Below are positions 7,836 through 16,419 of a stretch of DNA of 34,111 bases, piece after piece (position 1 is the first letter of the stretch; the number at the start of each line of letters is the position of its first letter). A program made the translations under genes and the position numbers. The notes beneath the pieces are model-generated. The model saw only the letters and a program-made list of their open reading frames with translations, ran no database searches and was not told the origin of the DNA. This DNA is from an uncultured Corynebacterium sp. (GTDB lineage Bacteria > Actinomycetota > Actinomycetes > Mycobacteriales > Mycobacteriaceae): NCBI GenBank assembly GCA_946220775.1, contig CAMIFC010000021.1:1-34111 (forward strand). The letters are read 5' to 3'.

Positions 7836-8783
7836 TTACACCAATCCGCCGGGCAACCCGTGTTCCGAGCGGTACGCCATCAACGCACGTTCGACTTCCG
7901 TGCTGCCCGCCAGTTGCGCGGTGCGCTCGGACATCGGCAAATAGCGCAGCTCCAGGTTGTGCGCTTCGGCGTCCGGCGCGTTGGCCCCACGTTCCCGCAG
8001 CGCGTCGAGGTGCGCGACCACCGTCGCCGCATCGTCACGGGACGCCGGCCCGGTCAACGCGGCGGCATGGCGTCGCAGGGCCGAATCCGCCCCCGCCCGG
8101 ACGATATTGCCCAACAACAACCGCGCCTCGGATTTCTCCCCTTCCGACGCGATTGCCTGCTGCGACGCGGGCTTGCCAAGCACCACGTTGACCATCGTGT
8201 GCGCGTCCGAAATCAACGTGACCAGGTGGTTTGCCGCGTGTGCCATCGCCGCATGGTACGCCGGTCGTGCGTCCTCTTCGATAGGAATCGGGACGCCACC
8301 CAGTGATTGCACCAGCACGTCCGCCACGGCCTCACCGACTTCGGAGTCGGTCGTGACACCCCAACCACAGCCACTCAAGTGCTGAGTGTCCGACGCGCTA
8401 CCGGTGAATCCCATCGCGGGGTGCAGCGCCAATGGCAGCGCGCCTTCGTCGGTGAGGGGTTGGAGGACTGCGCAGCCATTGCGTCCGGAGGTATGCATGA
8501 CCATTTGCCCGTCGCGGATAGTCGGCGCAATCTCTTGGACGACAGTTGGCAGCACTGGATCCGGCACCGCGAGCACGACTAGTTGGGCCATGGCGGCTGT
8601 GTCAATATCCACGATGGGGATATTTGGAATACGTTCTGTGACTCGGGCCTGAGACCTTTCAGAGCGGGCGACCACACCAATGACGAGGTGCCCTGCGTCC
8701 GTGAAGGCTTCAGCGAGTGCGGTGCCGACGGCACCGGCAGAAATAATCCCCACGCTTAGGCGTGGGGGTTGGCGATCAATCAT
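7836..8783 (-). CDS. Rossmann-fold dehydrogenase-like protein with DUF2520
   Basis: A 315-residue protein with an N-terminal NAD(P)-binding fold (VGIISAGAVGTALAEAF, residues 10-26, and LVVLAVPDPV near 70) and a C-terminal DUF2520-type helical domain (ALHPAMGFTGS, YHAAMAHAANHLVTL). The family is regularly found beside panC in actinobacteria, as is the M. tuberculosis homologue upstream of its pan genes, but its substrate is not known to me. It could act as a ketopantoate-reductase-like enzyme; that is an inference from fold and position only. The start ATG at 8783 has no strong ribosome site, so a slightly different start is possible. Confidence 0.85.
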   Translation of the reverse strand: MIDRQPPRLSVGIISAGAVGTALAEAFTDAGHLVIGVVARSERSQARVTERIPNIPIVDIDTAAMAQLVVLAVPDPVLPTVVQEIAPTIRDGQMVMHTSGRNGCAVLQPLTDEGALPLALHPAMGFTGSASDTQHLSGCGWGVTTDSEVGEAVADVLVQSLGGVPIPIEEDARPAYHAAMAHAANHLVTLISDAHTMVNVVLGKPASQQAIASEGEKSEARLLLGNIVRAGADSALRRHAAALTGPASRDDAATVVAHLDALRERGANAPDAEAHNLELRYLPMSERTAQLAGSTEVERALMAYRSEHGLPGGLV

Positions 8784-8858
8784 TGTGGAGTTGGCCTAGC
8801 TTGTCGGAGTGGGCGTCCGGTTCGGGCGCCGGGGTGGGCGGCCGATTCGGTAGCCACG

Positions 8859-10001
8859 TTAATCCTTCTTGAACCGCTGCATGAGTTCGGCGACGGTCAG
8901 ACCGCCGGAGTTATCGCCGGCGCGACGGCGACCATGACGGTGGGACCCGGCATCCTCTGAGGCCTCATGCTGGCCGTGGTGTGCGGTCTGCTCCGGCTGA
9001 CTCGGCGCAGACCATCGTGATTCGCTCGGCCTAGATTGGATCGGTTGGCTTGGTTCTGGTTGAACCGGCCGACTCGGCGCAGACCAAGACTGCTGTGGCT
9101 GTGGTGCCCGTCGGGGCTGCGTCGCACGCTGTGGCTGAGGCGTCGGCTTGGACTTCGGTGACCGCTGAGGCACCGACTGTGGCTGCCCCGCCCACTGTGG
9201 CTGAGGCGCCTGCTGGGGTTGTGGCTTCGGCACCGGCTCCGTGTGTGGTGGCCGATCATCCGCCTCGATGCGGCTCATCTCCGAGGTATCGACGATCATC
9301 GGGATCTGCGTGGTCTCATCAACGCCGTCGCCGGCCCACTTCGCTGCGGCGAAACTGCCAGTAGAGAAACCTGGAACCAAACGGTTCTCTGGAATCTTTG
9401 GGGTTGGCTCGGGCGTCGGTGGTTGTGGGGCCCTCTTGGCACGAGACTGTGATGGCTTCGACTGAGATTCTTCAGGTTTCTTAGGTTTCGCCCGCGTGGC
9501 GTTCTCCAACTCCATGACACGCTCAGCACGCGCCCGCACGGACGTCTGTTCCGGGGATATTTCATGCCCGGACATTTCCGCAAGCTGAGCACGCAGGGCA
9601 AACAGCTCATCACGGAGCCCTTCAAGGTGTTCATCCCGCTGATCGTTGAGCGACTTGCTGAAATCTTGCTGAAGTTCAGCTTCACGTTCATGCAGTTCGG
9701 CTGCTTTGCTGTCCAACTCCGCCCGATGCGTGCGTTCCAGCATCTTGGCCCGTTTACGCTCCGAATCTAGCGCGCTGGAGTACTTGCTGACCATCACAAT
9801 CCCCAGGAAAGCCGACCATAAAGCGGCAATGACCGCGATCTTTAGCCATAACTCCGAGTCCGTGAACAGCATCACCACGCTGGCCGCGAGAGCCAGCACA
9901 ATCAGCACCACCATCAGAAGTCGGGCGCCATCGCGGCTGCCACCGGTGTTTCGGCGGGAGCCCTGTGAGGATTCCTGATTCCAACTTTGCTGATTGCTCA
10001 T
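8859..10001 (-). CDS. DUF6779-type membrane protein with coiled coil and Pro/Gln-rich tail
   Basis: A 380-residue protein. A short polar N-terminus precedes two membrane helices (about residues 28-46 and 52-70). A charged region likely to form a coiled coil follows (about 75-160, rich in Glu/Arg/Leu). The long tail from about 165 is Pro/Gln/Ser-rich with repeated PQP and PSQP words. The layout matches the actinobacterial DUF6779 proteins encoded between folK and panC; function is unknown. The tail is probably disordered and cytoplasmic. It lies 29 bases after the DUF3180 gene. Confidence 0.75.
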   Translation of the reverse strand: MSNQQSWNQESSQGSRRNTGGSRDGARLLMVVLIVLALAASVVMLFTDSELWLKIAVIAALWSAFLGIVMVSKYSSALDSERKRAKMLERTHRAELDSKAAELHEREAELQQDFSKSLNDQRDEHLEGLRDELFALRAQLAEMSGHEISPEQTSVRARAERVMELENATRAKPKKPEESQSKPSQSRAKRAPQPPTPEPTPKIPENRLVPGFSTGSFAAAKWAGDGVDETTQIPMIVDTSEMSRIEADDRPPHTEPVPKPQPQQAPQPQWAGQPQSVPQRSPKSKPTPQPQRATQPRRAPQPQQSWSAPSRPVQPEPSQPIQSRPSESRWSAPSQPEQTAHHGQHEASEDAGSHRHGRRRAGDNSGGLTVAELMQRFKKD

Positions 10002-10030
10002 GTGAATTACCCTACCTGGTCAGCGAACGC

Positions 10031-10558
10031 TTAACTTGCAGGCTTCAGCGGTGAGTCCGGCAATCCTCGCCGACCACCCCTTCCGAAACCATTACTGTCT
10101 CCATCGGATGGAGGAACAATACAGTTTCTTTCGAGCCACACGCCAGCCGCTGCGGCCAGGCCACCACCAATCGCGCCGATCAACACTCCTGGTAGATCAT
10201 CCTGCGCGGCCGAAAGGTGTGCACCATTAACCAGTGAAAATAGCACCAGCCCGGCATAGGCTCCACCCAGGATCGCGCCGATCCAGGCAACCGCCTGGCC
10301 GAGCATCGCGTTGAACGCAATAGTCATCGGGTTGACTTGAGTGCGGTCCAGACCGACCTCATTGTCTTCTAATTTTTTTCGCATCAGGAGGCCTTGCACA
10401 CCACAAATCACAGCGGCCAGCCACAGAATCACCGACGAGTACGGCTTCACTGGCGGGAAGATTCCATAGAATCCCAGCGCAGTCACCCACACGATGGCCG
10501 CCGCAATCAGTGCGGCCATGGCGAGGGCGCTCAGCGAAACCTGTTTCATCTTCTTCAC
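10031..10558 (-). CDS. DUF3180 membrane protein
   Basis: About 175 residues with four predicted membrane segments (starting near residues 8, 40, 80 and 120 of this form), including MTIAFNAMLGQAVAWIGAILGGAYAG. The family is almost always found directly after folK in actinobacteria, and its role is unknown. I chose the GTG at 10558, which follows GGTAGGGAGC; an ATG nine bases later is equally possible. The open frame reaches 10612, next to the folK stop, but those extra residues are basic and not conserved-looking. The C-terminal 30 residues are Gly/Ser-rich. Confidence 0.8.
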   Translation of the reverse strand: MKKMKQVSLSALAMAALIAAAIVWVTALGFYGIFPPVKPYSSVILWLAAVICGVQGLLMRKKLEDNEVGLDRTQVNPMTIAFNAMLGQAVAWIGAILGGAYAGLVLFSLVNGAHLSAAQDDLPGVLIGAIGGGLAAAAGVWLERNCIVPPSDGDSNGFGRGGRRGLPDSPLKPAS

Positions 10559-10613
10559 GCTCCCTACCCTACAGCCCTGGGTGCGGCTTCCCGCCTTCCG
10601 AAAGCGCGACAAG

Positions 10614-11183
10614 CTAGTCGCTCACCACCGGTCCGGCTACCTTTTCGATACCCGCCGTTTCTTCTTCCGTCAGCTCCTGCAGCCATTCCTCTACCAGTTT
10701 TCTTAGGACGCCATTCCGCCCCGCCACGACCAACTCATCTTTCGCGCCTACCTCCGCCCACGGGACAAGAACAAATCCTCGCCGGTGCGAGTACGGATGG
10801 GGCACTACGAGTTCCGCACCCCACTGACCTTGGGATTCGAGGGTGGCGCCGGTGGCGTCCTGAAAAGAAAGGAGGTCAACATCCACGGTGCGCGGCCCCC
10901 AATGTTGGGTGCGCACACGGCCGGCGGAGTTTTCGATGGCCTGGCAGGCGTGGAGGAACTCGAGTGGGTTCTGGGTGGTGGTGACGCGCAGGACGGCGTT
11001 GCGGAATTCGTCTTGGGTGACGACTCCCCATGGTGGGGTGGCGTACAAGCTGGATGCGTTGATCAGCTCGGTGCCGAGGATCTCGAGGACGCTGCGGGCG
11101 GCAATGCGCACCTGTTCGTCCGGGGAGCCTGCGCCGCCGGGCATGTTGCTGCCCAACCCCACGGCGACCTGCCAGGTGGTCAC
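10614..11183 (-). CDS. folK: 2-amino-4-hydroxy-6-hydroxymethyldihydropteridine diphosphokinase
   Basis: Transfers pyrophosphate from ATP to the pterin in folate synthesis. Visible family features are VGLGSN at the start, the metal-binding PRTVDVDLL (about residues 98-105) and PHPYSHRRGFVLVPW (about 129-143). At 189 residues it is slightly longer than usual because of a C-terminal extension. The GTG start overlaps the folB stop (GTGA), so translation is probably coupled to folB. Two copies of the dispersed GGCGTCC word, in opposite orientation, lie inside this gene. Confidence 0.93.
   Translation of the reverse strand: MTTWQVAVGLGSNMPGGAGSPDEQVRIAARSVLEILGTELINASSLYATPPWGVVTQDEFRNAVLRVTTTQNPLEFLHACQAIENSAGRVRTQHWGPRTVDVDLLSFQDATGATLESQGQWGAELVVPHPYSHRRGFVLVPWAEVGAKDELVVAGRNGVLRKLVEEWLQELTEEETAGIEKVAGPVVSD
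10698..10713 (-). repeat. dispersed GGCGTCC word near the folK 3' end
   Basis: Reads TGGCGTCCTAAGAAAA on the minus strand, one base off the strict core, and is translated in folK as G-V-L-R-K. Confidence 0.5.
10851..10866 (+). repeat. dispersed GGTGGCGTCC word, antisense in folK
   Basis: Reads GGTGGCGTCCTGAAAA on the plus strand. The folK protein reads the other strand as F-Q-D-A-T, so the word is used in an unrelated frame from the hmp copy. Confidence 0.65.
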
Positions 11184-11608
11184 TGTTGCCCGGCCTGTGA
11201 AGGTTTGGCGGCCTGGGGTGCCGATGATTTGGTGGCTGCGCGGGCGGCCTTCTGGCTGCGGCGTGCAACGACGCGCACGTCCGCGAAAGGATGATCGATC
11301 GGAGCATATGGCTTGTGCACGGTGATTTCCACCGCGTGGATGCCGGGAAGCTCGATGATTTGGTCGGCGATCATCGCGGCCAGTGTTTCGATCAGGTCAA
11401 AGCTTTCACCCTGCACGGTGTCCACCGCGATGGTCGCCAAGTCCACGTAGGACGTCGTGTCCTCGATGGAGTCGGTTTCAGCACTGGTCGCGAAATCCGT
11501 CCACACGACAATGTCGGTGAGGAACTTCTGCCCTTTTTCCTTCTCGAAGTCGAAAACCCCGTGGTAGCCGTAGGCTTCCAAGCCCACCAGTTCAATGCGG
11601 TCAGCCAC
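11180..11608 (-). CDS. folB: dihydroneopterin aldolase
   Basis: Splits dihydroneopterin to the hydroxymethyl pterin used by FolK. The core starts ADRIELVGLEAYGYHGVFD and has the catalytic-region residues typical of the family (YGYHGV, and the Lys of VEITVHKPYAPI). I chose the GTG at 11608 (142 residues): it overlaps the folP stop by eight bases and follows AAGGGTGG. An ATG at 11659 and the long upstream frame give residues unlike the family. The last 20 residues are Ala/Lys/Gln-rich. Confidence 0.9.
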   Translation of the reverse strand: MADRIELVGLEAYGYHGVFDFEKEKGQKFLTDIVVWTDFATSAETDSIEDTTSYVDLATIAVDTVQGESFDLIETLAAMIADQIIELPGIHAVEITVHKPYAPIDHPFADVRVVARRSQKAARAATKSSAPQAAKPSQAGQQ

Positions 11609-12500
11609 GTCGTGCCCGCCACCCTTCTGGAACGTCTGGTCCTTTACCTTTGTGGGCATAGTACGCCACGTCCACCGCCGCCCGATTCGGAGCCACGTTA
11701 TGCACCCGCACGGCCCACGCTCCGGCTTGGGCGGCGAGGGCGGAGACGGCGACGGTGGCGTCATCGGCGGAATCCGGGGTGCCGGGCGAGCCATCAGCTG
11801 CTGGTCGCAGGGTTGTGAGAAAGCGTTTCCGGCTCGCACCAATCAAGACGGGGAAACCAATCCCGCACAGTTTGTCCATGGCCCCGAGCAGCTCCCAATT
11901 GTCCTTCGGGGATTTTGCGAAGCCAATGCCGGGGTCGAGGATGATGTTTTCTTCACGCACGCCGGCGGCGATGGCCGCATCGACACGGCGCAACAGCCAC
12001 TCGCGAACGTGTGCATAGATGCCGACGTCGTTGGCGCCCGGCCCCGCCGAGCCGTGTTCCGCGTAGCCTTCGGCACCCTCGAATCGGTCCGTGCGCCAGT
12101 GCATCAGGCAGATCGGCAGGCCGGTCTCCGCCGCGACCTTCAGCATGTCCGGATCGGCCAGCCCACCGGAGACGTCATTGAGGATGTCGACGCCAGCGTC
12201 GGCGGCAGCTTCTGCGGTGGCCGCCCGCATCGTATCGACGCTGGTGGTGATGCCCAACGCCGCCAGCTCCTTGACCACAGGCGCAACCCGCCCGCGTTCA
12301 ACTCCTGGCGCCACGCGGGTGGCGCCGGGCCGGGTGGATTCCCCGCCGATGTCGATGATGTTCGCGCCCGCTGCCACCATCTGTTGGGCATGGCGAACAG
12401 CCGTGGCGGTGTCTGGGTTGGACCCACCGTCGGAGAAGGAATCCTCGGTGACGTTGAGTATGCCCATGACTTGGGTGGCGTCCTGAAAAATGCTGGTCAT
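11601..12500 (-). CDS. folP: dihydropteroate synthase
   Basis: Condenses the pterin pyrophosphate with p-aminobenzoate; the target of sulfonamides. Signatures are MGILNVTEDSFSDGG (residues 12-26), IDIGGESTRPGA, LDPGIGFAKSPKDNW and GASRKRFL. The ATG at 12500 gives 299 residues and lies ten bases after the folE stop; the open frame to 12575 would overlap folE and is not needed. A short Gly/Asp/Ser/Pro insertion (AADGSPGTPDSADD) follows the GASRKRF motif. It is the second gene of the folE-folP-folB-folK set. Confidence 0.95.
   Translation of the reverse strand: MTSIFQDATQVMGILNVTEDSFSDGGSNPDTATAVRHAQQMVAAGANIIDIGGESTRPGATRVAPGVERGRVAPVVKELAALGITTSVDTMRAATAEAAADAGVDILNDVSGGLADPDMLKVAAETGLPICLMHWRTDRFEGAEGYAEHGSAGPGANDVGIYAHVREWLLRRVDAAIAAGVREENIILDPGIGFAKSPKDNWELLGAMDKLCGIGFPVLIGASRKRFLTTLRPAADGSPGTPDSADDATVAVSALAAQAGAWAVRVHNVAPNRAAVDVAYYAHKGKGPDVPEGWRARRG
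12474..12490 (+). repeat. dispersed GGTGGCGTCC word, antisense at the folP start
   Basis: Reads GGTGGCGTCCTGAAAAA on the plus strand, a full match. The folP protein reads the other strand as I-F-Q-D-A-T within its first residues. Confidence 0.65.
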
Positions 12501-12510
12501 ACCGACGCGC

Positions 12511-13101
12511 CTAGTTGCCACGAATGAGTGCCATGGCCTCCGCGCGGGAGGCGGCGTTGGTTTGGAAACCGCCACGCACCGCCGAGGTGATCGTGTTTGC
12601 GCCCGGCTTGCGCACCCCGCGCATCGCCATGCAGAGGTGCTCGGCCTCCACGACGACGATCGCGGCGGAGGCGTCGAGACGGTCCATCAGGGCGTCTGCA
12701 ATTGCGGACGTCAATCGTTCCTGCACCTGCGGGCGCTTCGCGAACCCTTCGACGACCCGCGCGAGCTTGGACAATCCCGTGACTTTCCCCGAAGGGCCAG
12801 GGACGTAGCCGACGTGGGCTTTGCCGAAGAAGGGCACCAGGTGGTGCTCGCAGGTGGAGTAGAACTCGATGTCTTTAACGAGTACGAGCTCGCGGTGTTC
12901 CTCATTGAAAGTCTTCGCTAGGACCTCAGTTGGGTCCGTGCCCAGGCCGGAAAACACTTCCTCGTAGGCGCGAGCGACGCGGGCTGGTGTTTCCAGCAAG
13001 CCTTCGCGGTCGGGGTCCTCACCGATGGCGATGAGTAGCTCGCGCACGGCAGCTTCGGCGCGGGGTTGGTCGAAGTGCCGCTTGTTGGTCGAGGGAGTCA
13101 T
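12511..13101 (-). CDS. folE: GTP cyclohydrolase I
   Basis: First committed step of folate synthesis, GTP to dihydroneopterin triphosphate. The 196-residue protein has the zinc ligands Cys84 and His87 (STCEHHLVPFFGKAHVGY) and Cys157 (HLCMAMRGV), plus GLSKLARVVEGFAKRPQVQERL. The ATG at 13101 follows the ftsH stop without any gap (TAAATG), which suggests tight coupling with ftsH. Confidence 0.96.
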   Translation of the reverse strand: MTPSTNKRHFDQPRAEAAVRELLIAIGEDPDREGLLETPARVARAYEEVFSGLGTDPTEVLAKTFNEEHRELVLVKDIEFYSTCEHHLVPFFGKAHVGYVPGPSGKVTGLSKLARVVEGFAKRPQVQERLTSAIADALMDRLDASAAIVVVEAEHLCMAMRGVRKPGANTITSAVRGGFQTNAASRAEAMALIRGN

Positions 13102-15693
13102 TTAGTTGTCTTCTTCCTTTCTTTCACCCTGATCGACACTGCCGTCGGTGCCAGTGGTGTCGGCGTCGGCGCCGGTGGTGCGAGCGTCGGAGCCGTCGCT
13201 GGTGCTGTTGGCACGAACACTGTCCGTGGTGCCGTCACCATAAGCGCTGGTACCTGGGTGTTCGGAGGGGTCTGGGCGGCGGGCGTGACGTCCAATGTTG
13301 CCGCTATCCTCGGTCGGCTCAACATCCACGTTTGACTGTGGTTCCTGCTGAGTTGGATTCACAACCGGAATCTGGCGGGTGGGCGCATCATCCGAGTCCC
13401 AAGGATTATCCGGACGCTCGTGTTCCGGCAGCTGGAAGCCGCGCAGTGGTTCCGGTTGCGCAGGTTGCTCCGGCTGGGCGGCTGGCTGCGTGCCTGGACC
13501 TGCCTGGCTTACCTGCCCCACCTGATCTGCTTGCGCCGGCTGCGTCGGCTGCTCTGGCTGCGCGGTTTGCGCGTCCCCTCCGTCCCACGGAGTGGAGGTT
13601 CCTTCCGGTGCAGGTGCTGTGCCCACGGTGCCGCCAGACTGTTCTTCCTCCAGGTGCTTCAGCTGTTCCTGTTGTTGACGCTGGCGGCGCTCGATGCGCT
13701 CACGGCGAGCAGTGGAGAAGTAGTCCGGGCGCTTCGGAGGCTCTTCGCCACGTTCGTGGGCCAGCTCCGTCGGGGTCTTGACTGGTTCGCGCTCGTCTCG
13801 TGGACGCTCGGCATCCTGACCTGGGAAGATGTCGCGGATTTCCTTCGGCTCGATGCCCTCGAAGATAGCTTCGAGGTCCGGACGACGCAGGGTCTCCTTC
13901 TCCAACAGTTTTTCGGCCAGAATGTCCAGGTAGTCCCGGTGTTCACGCAGGATGTGGTAGGCGGCGTTCTGGGCCTTGTCCATCAGCATGCGGACGTCTT
14001 CATCCACGATTGCTGCGATCTTTTCGGATGGCTGGAACTGTCCGCCACCGCTACGGCCAACGAATGGGTCGCCTTGTTCCTCACCGAACTTCACCGCACC
14101 CACGCGAGGGCTCATGCCGTATTCCACGATCATGGCCTTGGCGATCTTCGTCGCCATCTCAATATCGGCGGAGGCGCCGGTGGTCGGGTTGCCGAAGACC
14201 AGTTCCTCGGCTGCGCGTCCACCCATGGCGAACACAAGCCGGGCGAAGAGCTCAGAGCGGTTGTACATGCCCTTGTCGTCTTCTTGGGCAGTCATCGCGT
14301 GCCCGCCAGTGCGGCCGCGAGCCAGGATCGTAACCTTGTAGACCCGCTCGATGTCCTTCATCGCCCACGCAGCCAGGGTGTGGCCACCCTCGTGGTAGGC
14401 GGTGACCTTCTTTTCGTGCTCCGAAATGATCTTGGAGCTGCGACGTGGGCCGCCGACCACGCGGTCGGTGGCTTCTTCCAGCGCGTCGGCGGTAATCACG
14501 TTGCCTTCCACACGCGCGGTCAGCAGGGCGGCTTCGTTCAGCACGTTTTCCAGGTCCGCACCGGACATACCGGCGGTGCGCTTCGCCAGCGCAGCCAGGT
14601 CCACGTCCGGCGCCAGTGGCTTGCCCTCCGCGTGGACGCGCAGGAGCTGCTCGCGCCCCAGCAGGTCTGGGTTGGTCACTGGGATCTGTCGGTCGAATCG
14701 GCCTGGGCGCAGCAGCGCTGGGTCCAGCACATCTGGCCTGTTCGTAGCCGCCATGAGGATCACGCCATCACGATCGCCGAAACCGTCCATCTCCACCAGC
14801 AGCTGGTTAAGGGTTTGCTCGCGTTCGTCGTGGCCACCGCCCATGCCGGCGCCACGCTGGCGTCCGACAGCGTCGATCTCGTCGACGAAGATGATGCACG
14901 GCGCGTTTTCCTTCGCCTGCTTGAACAGGTCGCGAACGCGCGAGGCACCCACACCAACGAACATTTCCACGAAGTCGGAACCGGAGATGCTGAAGAACGG
15001 CACCCCAGATTCGCCTGCCACGGCACGCGCGAGCAGCGTCTTACCCGTGCCGGGAGGACCGTAGAGCAGCACGCCACGCGGGATCTTCGCGCCCAGCTTT
15101 TCGTATTTCTGGGGGTCGGACAGGAAATCGCGGATCTCGTCGAGTTCCTCGACTGCTTCGTCGGCACCGGCGACGTCATCAAACGTTGTCTCCGGGTTGT
15201 CCTTCTGCAGATCCTTCGCGCGGGACTTGCCGAAGCCGAAGGCACCCATTCCCCCGCCGCCTTGCATGCGGGTCAGCATGAACATCAGCAGGCCGAAGAT
15301 CAGCAGCATCGGCAGGAACATCATCAGCATGCTGCCGAGGAAGGAATCCCGCGACACACTCGTGTCATATTTCTCGGTTTCCGCGCCCTTCACCGCGTCA
15401 AAGATCGCCTGACCGGTGCGGGCCGGGTAGTCGGTCGTGATCTGTTCGATCCCGTCCTTACCTTCGACCTCGATCGGCTTCTTCAGCTTCAACTTCAGCG
15501 TCTGTTCGCGGTCTTTGATCTCCGCTTCTTTGACGTTCTTATCCCCCAGTTGCTTCATCGCAACGCTGGTTTCGACCTTGTCGAAACCCCGGTTGTCGTC
15601 CGTCAACACGCCGAAGGCATAAATCGCGATGAGGACGGCGGCGACGATGCCGGCGATCCTCAGGACCTTTTGTTTGTCCATTTTTCCAATCAT
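13102..15693 (-). CDS. ftsH: ATP-dependent zinc metalloprotease FtsH
   Basis: Membrane-bound AAA+ protease that degrades membrane and regulatory proteins. Two membrane helices (about residues 11-30 and 119-141) flank an extracellular domain. The AAA module has Walker A GPPGTGKT (212-219) and Walker B IIFVDEID (267-274). The zinc site is HEGGH at 434-438, with Gly in place of the more usual Ala. At 863 residues it is far longer than E. coli FtsH (~644). The extra length is a Gln/Pro/Glu-rich, probably disordered tail from about residue 640, with QPEQP/TQPAQ words and a Thr/Asp/Gly-rich end. The start could be the ATG at 15693 or one four codons later (15681), neither with a strong ribosome site. 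Confidence 0.95.
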   Translation of the reverse strand: MIGKMDKQKVLRIAGIVAAVLIAIYAFGVLTDDNRGFDKVETSVAMKQLGDKNVKEAEIKDREQTLKLKLKKPIEVEGKDGIEQITTDYPARTGQAIFDAVKGAETEKYDTSVSRDSFLGSMLMMFLPMLLIFGLLMFMLTRMQGGGGMGAFGFGKSRAKDLQKDNPETTFDDVAGADEAVEELDEIRDFLSDPQKYEKLGAKIPRGVLLYGPPGTGKTLLARAVAGESGVPFFSISGSDFVEMFVGVGASRVRDLFKQAKENAPCIIFVDEIDAVGRQRGAGMGGGHDEREQTLNQLLVEMDGFGDRDGVILMAATNRPDVLDPALLRPGRFDRQIPVTNPDLLGREQLLRVHAEGKPLAPDVDLAALAKRTAGMSGADLENVLNEAALLTARVEGNVITADALEEATDRVVGGPRRSSKIISEHEKKVTAYHEGGHTLAAWAMKDIERVYKVTILARGRTGGHAMTAQEDDKGMYNRSELFARLVFAMGGRAAEELVFGNPTTGASADIEMATKIAKAMIVEYGMSPRVGAVKFGEEQGDPFVGRSGGGQFQPSEKIAAIVDEDVRMLMDKAQNAAYHILREHRDYLDILAEKLLEKETLRRPDLEAIFEGIEPKEIRDIFPGQDAERPRDEREPVKTPTELAHERGEEPPKRPDYFSTARRERIERRQRQQQEQLKHLEEEQSGGTVGTAPAPEGTSTPWDGGDAQTAQPEQPTQPAQADQVGQVSQAGPGTQPAAQPEQPAQPEPLRGFQLPEHERPDNPWDSDDAPTRQIPVVNPTQQEPQSNVDVEPTEDSGNIGRHARRPDPSEHPGTSAYGDGTTDSVRANSTSDGSDARTTGADADTTGTDGSVDQGERKEEDN

Positions 15694-15727
15694 TGGTTGT
15701 ACGCGGTAAAGCTACGCGGTGTTCTTT

Positions 15728-15746
15728 CGCGCAGTGTGGCTGCGCG
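15728..15746. other. stem-loop in the ftsH leader
   Basis: Arms CGCGCAG and CTGCGCG enclose a five-base loop between the hpt stop and the ftsH start. There is no T-run on the minus strand, so it is not an obvious terminator; an mRNA processing or attenuation element is possible. Confidence 0.4.
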
Positions 15747-15768
15747 GGGTGCGCATGGAGCTACTGTG

Positions 15769-16368
15769 CTAGAGCTCGTAGACCTCGGGCTTCAGGGTGC
15801 CCACGAACGGCAGGTCGCGGTAGCGTTCCGCGAAGTCCAGTCCATAGCCAACAACAAACTCGTTGGCAATATCGAATCCCACTTCAGCCATGTTTTCAAT
15901 TTCTACCTTCAGCGCATCTGGCTTGCGCAGCAAAGTCACGACCGACAGGGACCGTGGCTTGCGGTTATTCAGGTTCTTCATCAACCAGGACAGGGTGAGG
16001 CCAGAGTCGATGATGTCCTCGACGATCAGCACATCGCGGTTCTCGATCTCCCGATCCAAATCCTTAAGAATACGCACCACGCCAGAGGAACTAGTGGAAT
16101 TTCCATAAGAGCTGACAGCCATGAATTCCAGCTGCACCGGTATATCCAGTTCGCGGGCGAAGTCGGTAATGAAGAACACCGCGCCCTTGAGCACGCAGAC
16201 CAAGATCAGGTCATTCTCGGCGTCCTTGTACTTTTCGCTGGTCGCCTTGGCCAGTTCGCGGATCCGCGAGTGCAGAGTGTCCTCGTCGATCAGTACTGCT
16301 TCCAGGTCGTCTCCGTATGGGTGTTCTGGAATGTCACTGCTCTTCGTGACGGTTGCTGCTTCTGTCAT
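15769..16368 (-). CDS. hpt: hypoxanthine phosphoribosyltransferase
   Basis: Purine salvage enzyme forming IMP or GMP from the base and PRPP. The PRPP-binding loop VLIVEDIIDSGLTL (about residues 112-125) and the base-binding FVVGYGLDFAERYRDLPFVG near the C-terminus are clear. The length of 199 residues includes an N-terminal extension of about 15 residues. It lies between tilS and ftsH, the arrangement known in many Gram-positive bacteria. Confidence 0.95.
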   Translation of the reverse strand: MTEAATVTKSSDIPEHPYGDDLEAVLIDEDTLHSRIRELAKATSEKYKDAENDLILVCVLKGAVFFITDFARELDIPVQLEFMAVSSYGNSTSSSGVVRILKDLDREIENRDVLIVEDIIDSGLTLSWLMKNLNNRKPRSLSVVTLLRKPDALKVEIENMAEVGFDIANEFVVGYGLDFAERYRDLPFVGTLKPEVYEL

Positions 16369-16419
16369 GGGAATATCGATCCTTTGAGGTCGGTGTGTGT
16401 CTGCTTTGCCGCTGCAAAT

